DNA of 64,000 bases from Comamonadaceae bacterium. GTDB taxonomy: Bacteria; Pseudomonadota; Gammaproteobacteria; Burkholderiales; Burkholderiaceae_C. The notes under the pieces were generated by a model, which was not told the DNA's origin, ran no database searches, and saw only the letters and a program-made list of their open reading frames with translations. The stretch covers positions 38,284 through 102,283 of the forward strand of contig JAIXPL010000049.1 of NCBI GenBank assembly GCA_027486255.1, in the 5' to 3' direction. Positions 60,461-64,000 of the stretch are shown here, in pieces. Position 1 is the first letter of the stretch, and every line of letters begins with the position of its first letter. Position numbers and translations under genes: made by a program.

Positions 60461-60982
60461 TCAGCGGCCCTTGGCCAGGACCTGGCCGAGGTAGAGGGCG
60501 CGCAGGTCCTGCACCACCGCCTTATCGAGGCTGAGGGTGGTTTCGTAGGTGTCGTCGCCGGCCGGCGTGATGCTGACCAGCACGGCGCCATAAATGACGC
60601 CTTCGACCTTGGTGCGGAAGGTGTCGCTTTGCACCGTCATGTCGGCCACGGTGGTGCTGGCATCGAGCTGCTGGCCATACACCTGCTCGGTGAGCGAGCG
60701 GTAGGCATCGAGCTTGGAGGCCCGGATGGCCATCAGTCGCTGCTGGGCCGGGTTGCGGTGGTTCTGCACGCTGATGACCGCATAGCCGGTGGCCGTGAGG
60801 GTTTCACGCTTTTCCACCAGGGGGGCCACCATGGCGGCAGATTCTTTGGGGGGAGCGGCCGGCTTCACCTCGGCCTGGGGCGGGGTGGACAGAGGCGTCA
60901 CAGTGCAGGCCGTCAGGCTGGCCAGCACCAGGCCGGCCAGGAGCCCGGTGGCAGAGGCGGGCAGGCGGAAAGATCGAGTCAT
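60461..60982 (-). CDS. flgP: Flagellar outer-membrane lipoprotein FlgP (LPP20 family)
   Basis: A 173-aa lipoprotein, lipobox LTAC after MTRSFRLPASATGLLAGLVLAS, then a Pro-rich linker and the LPP20/FlgP domain (TATGYAVISVQNHRNPAQQRLMAIRASKLDAYRSLTEQVYGQQLDASTTVADM; VEGVIYGAVLVSI). The start is the ATG at 60982; the track ORF is extended 455 codons through unrelated sequence. A near-ideal sigma-28 promoter lies 53 bp upstream. Confidence 0.88.
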   Translation of the reverse strand: MTRSFRLPASATGLLAGLVLASLTACTVTPLSTPPQAEVKPAAPPKESAAMVAPLVEKRETLTATGYAVISVQNHRNPAQQRLMAIRASKLDAYRSLTEQVYGQQLDASTTVADMTVQSDTFRTKVEGVIYGAVLVSITPAGDDTYETTLSLDKAVVQDLRALYLGQVLAKGR

Positions 60983-61034
60983 GCGGTGTCCTTTGGTCTC
61001 TAGTAGGCGCTTGAAGCTGTGCAGCCCCGCTGTT

Positions 61035-61061
61035 GAATCGGCAGCACATCGGCGAACTTGA
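61035..61061 (-). promoter_or_regulatory. Sigma-28 promoter of the flgP-flgT operon
   Basis: Minus strand TCAAGTTC-N11-GCCGATTC. The spacer itself contains a second GCCGAT. Confidence 0.87.
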
Positions 61062-61162
61062 GGTGTTCGCCGGGGCCACGGGAAAGGGATTCGCGGCATA
61101 AATGCCACAGACAGTTCTGGTATCGACACAGTTAGTAACATTTTTAATCGGCCTGAATGGCT

Positions 61163-61191
61163 TTGTGTCAAAGTGTTAACCTCTGTACTTT
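61163..61191 (+). promoter_or_regulatory. Possible sigma-70 promoter of the FleQ-like gene
   Basis: Plus strand TTGTGT, a 17-bp spacer, then TACTTT, ending 19 bp before the ATG. The surrounding AT-rich stretch and lack of a GG-N10-GC element fit a top-tier (class I) gene. Confidence 0.45.
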
Positions 61192-61210
61192 CTAATCCGC
61201 CCCGAGCAGG

Positions 61211-62308
61211 ATGCCCCCCATCAGTTACATCGGAAACAGCGCTCCGGCCCAGGCCGTGCGCGCCTTGATCGGCCGCGTCGCCGATTCGAGGGCGACCGTG
61301 CTGATCACCGGCGAAAGCGGGACGGGCAAGGAACTGGTGGCCCGGGCACTGCATGAGCAGTCGAGCCGGCACGGCGGCAACTTTGTGCCGATCAACTGCG
61401 CGGCCATTCCCAAAGACCTGATCGAGAGCGAACTGTTTGGCCACCGCAAGGGCGCTTTCACAGGCGCCTTGGCCGACCGCGTGGGGCGCTTTGAGCTGGC
61501 CCACGGCGGCACCCTCTTCCTGGATGAGATTGGCGACCTGCCGCTGGACATGCAGGTCAAGCTGCTGCGGGTGCTGCAGGAGCGCACCGTCGACCCGATT
61601 GGCGGCAGCAAGCCGGTGAGCGTGGATGTGCGTGTGGTGGCCGCCACCCACCGCGACCTGGAGGCTGAAATCATTGCAGGCCGTTTCCGCGAAGACCTCT
61701 ACTACCGCCTGAACGTGCTGCCGCTGCACACCTCGCCGCTGCGCGAGCGCTCGGACGACCTGCCGGAGCTGCTCGAGGCCTTCGCCCGCCGGTTTGCGCC
61801 CAAGGGCAGCGCGCCCATCCGCTTCAAACCGGATTTCATGTCGGCCCTGCAGGGCTACCGCTGGCCTGGCAATGTGCGCGAACTCTCGAACCTGGTGGAC
61901 CGTTTCAGCACCTTGTTCACCGGCCAGGAGCTGAGCCTGGACATGGTGCCCGCCACCCTGCTGCCCAAGGGCCTGGCGGCCCTGCAGGCCGAGCGCTGCA
62001 GCAACCCGGCCCTCACGCTGAACAGCGCCCCGGTGGCAGATGCTGTGCCCAGCACCCCCGTGCAGGAGGAGCCCAGCGATATCGAGAGCATCATCATGCT
62101 GGCCCAGGGCTCGGCCACCCCGGTGCTGCCGCCGGAGGGTCTGAGCCTGAAGGAGCGGCTGGCCGACATTGAGCGCGAGCTCATCCTGCAGGCCCTGCAG
62201 CGCACGGACGGCAATGTGTCGCAGACGGCGCGCCTCTTGAGCCTGCAGCGCACCACCTTGATTGAGAAAATCCAGAAATATTCCCTGCGGCCCCAGATGG
62301 CGGCCTGA
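61211..62308 (+). CDS. FleQ/FlrA-like sigma-54 activator lacking the N-terminal domain
   Basis: A 365-aa enhancer-binding protein that starts directly in the AAA+ domain: YIGNSAPAQAVRALIGRVA, Walker [43 protein letters not shown]. The C-terminus has the FleQ-type Fis helix-turn-helix (DIERELILQALQRTDGNVSQTARLLSLQRTTLIEKIQKYSL). FleQ is ~490 aa with an N-terminal receiver-like domain; that is absent here, and the upstream 200 bp hold no coding continuation. It is the best candidate for the master activator of the sigma-54 promoters in this window. A terminator follows it. Confidence 0.85.
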   Translation: MPPISYIGNSAPAQAVRALIGRVADSRATVLITGESGTGKELVARALHEQSSRHGGNFVPINCAAIPKDLIESELFGHRKGAFTGALADRVGRFELAHGGTLFLDEIGDLPLDMQVKLLRVLQERTVDPIGGSKPVSVDVRVVAATHRDLEAEIIAGRFREDLYYRLNVLPLHTSPLRERSDDLPELLEAFARRFAPKGSAPIRFKPDFMSALQGYRWPGNVRELSNLVDRFSTLFTGQELSLDMVPATLLPKGLAALQAERCSNPALTLNSAPVADAVPSTPVQEEPSDIESIIMLAQGSATPVLPPEGLSLKERLADIERELILQALQRTDGNVSQTARLLSLQRTTLIEKIQKYSLRPQMAA

Positions 62309-62332
62309 ACACGCCCCCCATCTTGACCCATG

Positions 62333-62359
62333 AAAAAAGCCCGGCATGCCGGGCTTTTT
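62333..62359. terminator. Bidirectional rho-independent terminator after the FleQ-like gene
   Basis: AAAAAAGCCCGGCATGCCGGGCTTTTT: GCCCGGCATGCCGGGC is a perfect palindrome with A- and T-runs. It separates the convergent gene at 62395. Confidence 0.92.
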
Positions 62360-62394
62360 GCTGCGTGCCTGAGTCGCCTCAGGGCTTGTCGGCC

Positions 62395-63237
62395 TCAGGG
62401 CTTGTCGTTTTGCACCCGGGGGTACTGCACCAGACGCTCGCGGGCCTTGGCAGCGGCCTGCGCGGCCTGGCTGGCGTCCTGGGCCTGGCGCTCGCGCTGT
62501 TGGCGAGCCATGAGTTCGAGCTCGCGCTTCAAGGCGGCGTTCTCGCCCAGTGCCCCCTGCATGGTTTGCAGCTGCGTGGCCATGCGTGCCGATGAGGAGC
62601 CTTGCGTCTGCAGGCGCGCCTCCAGTGCCGCCACCTGCTTGCTAAGGGCCTGCATGCGCTGCTCCACCTGCTTGCCGGTGAGCTCGGGCATGTCCTTGGC
62701 GCTTTTGAGCACCTCATCCAGGCGTGCGTCCATCTTGGCTTGGCCGGCCACCATTTCGCCCTGCTTGGTGGCCACAGCCTGCAAGGACTCCTGAGCGCCG
62801 CCCACCAGTTCGAGGGTGGCATCCATCTCGGTGACACGCTTGCCCACCGCCACCAGCATCTCGTCGAGCATGGCCACACGGTCCTGCATGCGCAGGGTCA
62901 TGATGCCAAAGAGCGTCGCGGCGGCCACCATGAGGGTGCCGACCACGGCCATGAGGATCATGGTCCACAGGTTCTGCTTGCGGTTGACTTGGCCGAGGTC
63001 CTTGACGGCGGTGCGCAGGTTCAGGCTGACGTCGGCCGCCAGGGTGGCCGAGCGGGTGGCCAGCTCGGCGGAGTCCATCATCATGGTGAAATTCGAGTCG
63101 GTCCCCGAGGCGCCCTGGCCGGGCTCGGGCAGGCCCAGGGCGGCCGCGTCCTGGGCGGCTTTCTCCGCCGCCTTGTCCCGCACCGGAGGTGCCGCTGGAG
63201 CCGCCGGGGGCGGCGCGCTTGTCTTGTTCTCTGCCAT
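62395..63237 (-). CDS. Inner-membrane coiled-coil protein of unknown function
   Basis: A 280-aa protein. It has a Pro/Ala-rich cytoplasmic N-terminus, one transmembrane helix at ~residues 91-115 (LWTMILMAVVGTLMVAAATLFGIMTL), and a long coiled coil (VAMLDEMLVAVGKRVTEMDATLELV; KQVEQRMQALSKQVAALEARLQ; LKRELELMARQQRERQAQ). No catalytic motif was recognised. It follows the repeat protein by 21 bp on the same strand, so the two probably work together. A structural or scaffolding role at the cell envelope is possible. Confidence 0.72.
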   Translation of the reverse strand: MAENKTSAPPPAAPAAPPVRDKAAEKAAQDAAALGLPEPGQGASGTDSNFTMMMDSAELATRSATLAADVSLNLRTAVKDLGQVNRKQNLWTMILMAVVGTLMVAAATLFGIMTLRMQDRVAMLDEMLVAVGKRVTEMDATLELVGGAQESLQAVATKQGEMVAGQAKMDARLDEVLKSAKDMPELTGKQVEQRMQALSKQVAALEARLQTQGSSSARMATQLQTMQGALGENAALKRELELMARQQRERQAQDASQAAQAAAKARERLVQYPRVQNDKP

Positions 63238-63258
63238 CTCGTTCTCCTAGGCTGCGGC

Positions 63259-64000
63259 TTAGCGCAGCGGCTGGCGCGCCAAAGCCTCGAGCTGTTCGAG
63301 CTTGGCGCGCACCTTGATGTTGTCCACCCTGAGCTTGATCAGCCGGGCCGGAAAATCCATATCCACCCACTCTTGATCGACAGCAAGCGGGGTTTCTTCA
63401 GCCGCCACCGGCTGCTTCTTCTGCGGCGCCACCCGCGCCGCGGCCGGTTGCACCGCTGAGGCCGGAGCCGCAGACGCCGGCTTGGCAGCCTGGGCAGGGG
63501 CGGGACCGGCCTCGGACGGGGGCAGTTTCTGCATGTTCGGCCCGGCCGGGGCATCGGTGGGCACCCGCTGCAGGTTGTCAGCCGCCGCTTGCTCGGGCGC
63601 CTGCAGAACCTCGTCGGAGACCTGGTCCTGGGGCAGGGAGTGGCCCCTGTCCGCCGCGGTGGCGTCGCTCACCGGCTGAAGGTTGTCCTCGGGCGCGTCT
63701 TCGGTGACTTGCTGGAAGTTCTCGTCCACACCCCCGTCAGGCAGCTGCTGGATGTTGTCTTGAGGCGCGTCTTCGCTGACTTGCTGGATGTTCTCGTCTA
63801 CACCCCCGTCAGGCAGCTGCTGAAGGTTGTCTTGAGGCGCGTCTTCGCTGACCTGCAGGATGTTCTCGTCCACCCCGCCGTCAGGCAGCTGCTGAATATT
63901 GTCTTGAGGTGCGTCTTCTGTGACCTGCTGGATGTTCTCGTCCACCCCGCCGTCAGGCAGCTGCTGAATATTGTCTTGAGGTGCGTCTTCTGTGACCTGC
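63259..64000 (-). CDS. Acidic tandem-repeat protein (partial, N-terminus off the right edge)
   Basis: The frame is open through base 64000, so the true start is outside; the track's start (63945) is a GTG inside a repeat. The visible N-terminal part consists of 12-residue units alternating DENIQQVTEDAP and QDNIQQLPDGGV, decaying toward the C-terminus (SDEVLQAPEQAA; ADNLQRVPTDAP). It is followed by an Ala/Pro/Lys linker and a short conserved-looking tail (QEWVDMDFPARLIKLRVDNIKVRAKLEQLEAL). The tail is likely the functional end. I recognise no family. Confidence 0.75.
   Translation of the reverse strand, partial: QVTEDAPQDNIQQLPDGGVDENIQQVTEDAPQDNIQQLPDGGVDENILQVSEDAPQDNLQQLPDGGVDENIQQVSEDAPQDNIQQLPDGGVDENFQQVTEDAPEDNLQPVSDATAADRGHSLPQDQVSDEVLQAPEQAAADNLQRVPTDAPAGPNMQKLPPSEAGPAPAQAAKPASAAPASAVQPAAARVAPQKKQPVAAEETPLAVDQEWVDMDFPARLIKLRVDNIKVRAKLEQLEALARQPLR
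63658..64000 (-). repeat. 72-bp (2 x 36-bp) coding tandem repeats
   Basis: Four full 72-bp units (63945-63874, 63873-63802, 63801-63730, 63729-63658) plus a partial one at the edge. Each encodes two related 12-residue modules. The array continues beyond the window. Confidence 0.93.

Noticed and set aside
60983-62347. N-terminal 455 codons of the track ORF 60461-62347
   Set aside because: They run antisense to the FleQ-like gene and across the sigma-28 promoter. FlgP begins with its lipoprotein signal at 60982.
63658-64000. CRISPR-like array of repeats
   Set aside because: The repeats are contiguous, 36/72-bp, in frame and coding, with no unique spacers.

Overview
The window is high-GC (about 65 %) DNA from a motile Gram-negative bacterium, most likely a betaproteobacterium (Burkholderiales or Rhodocyclales). 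It carries a polar-type flagellar regulon with sigma-54 and sigma-28 tiers, FleQ/FlrC-like activators and FlgP/FlgT genes. No rRNA, tRNA, IS element or CRISPR array was recognised. Most long plus-strand ORFs in the track are shadows of minus-strand flagellar genes.

Layout: (1) 1-2179 holds a partial PolB-like 3'-5' exonuclease, an alpha carbonic anhydrase and fliJ. (2) 2213-9397 holds fliI, fliH, fliG, fliF, fliE and an FlrC/FleR-like activator behind its own sigma-54 promoter. (3) 9521-11284 holds a small Cys4 protein, flagellin 1 and a helical-repeat protein behind a consensus-like sigma-54 promoter. (4) 11604-37265 is a large accessory island for flagellin glycosylation. (5) 37349-42598 holds flagellins 2 and 3, a small flagellin-like ORF, flaG, fliD and flgL, with several good sigma-28 promoters. 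(6) 42645-57168 holds flgK, J, I, H, G, F, E, D, C, B, a detached LysM/transglycosylase gene, and divergent flgA, flgM, flgN. (7) 57217-62308 holds an FlhB-C-domain protein, fliK, a LysM protein, flgT, flgP and a FleQ-like activator. (8) 62395-64000 holds a coiled-coil membrane protein and a protein built of 12-residue tandem repeats that runs off the right edge.

The glycosylation island has four interlocking parts. First, a pseudaminic acid pathway: pseB, pseC, a PseH-like acetyltransferase, pseG, pseI and an SpsF-type cytidylyltransferase fused to a class III aminotransferase, with a Maf-type flagellin glycosyltransferase at the end. Second, a miniature acyl-synthesis set: two KAS III enzymes, two acyl carrier proteins, three SDR reductases, an AMP-dependent ligase and a Rieske oxygenase. 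It probably builds an unusual N-acyl group for the sugar. Third, a lower-GC, stop/start-overlapped operon (22640-30131) whose families match, one for one, the Campylobacter O-methyl-phosphoramidate pathway: glutamine kinase, phosphoglutamine cytidylyltransferase, gamma-glutamyl-CDP-amidate hydrolase, CDP-amidate kinase and a methyltransferase. Added to it are a sulfotransferase-fold protein and a CysQ-like nucleotidase, which fit a PAPS-like 3'-phospho donor. Fourth, a recombination footprint: the divergent sigma-54 control region and the first ~165 bp of pseB occur on both sides of the phosphoramidate operon. The left copy is broken and joined to a decayed SDR gene.

The main proposal is that this bacterium decorates flagellin pseudaminic acid with a phosphoramidate and/or a custom acyl group, under the same sigma-54 control as the flagellum. 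This is inferred from families and context, not demonstrated.
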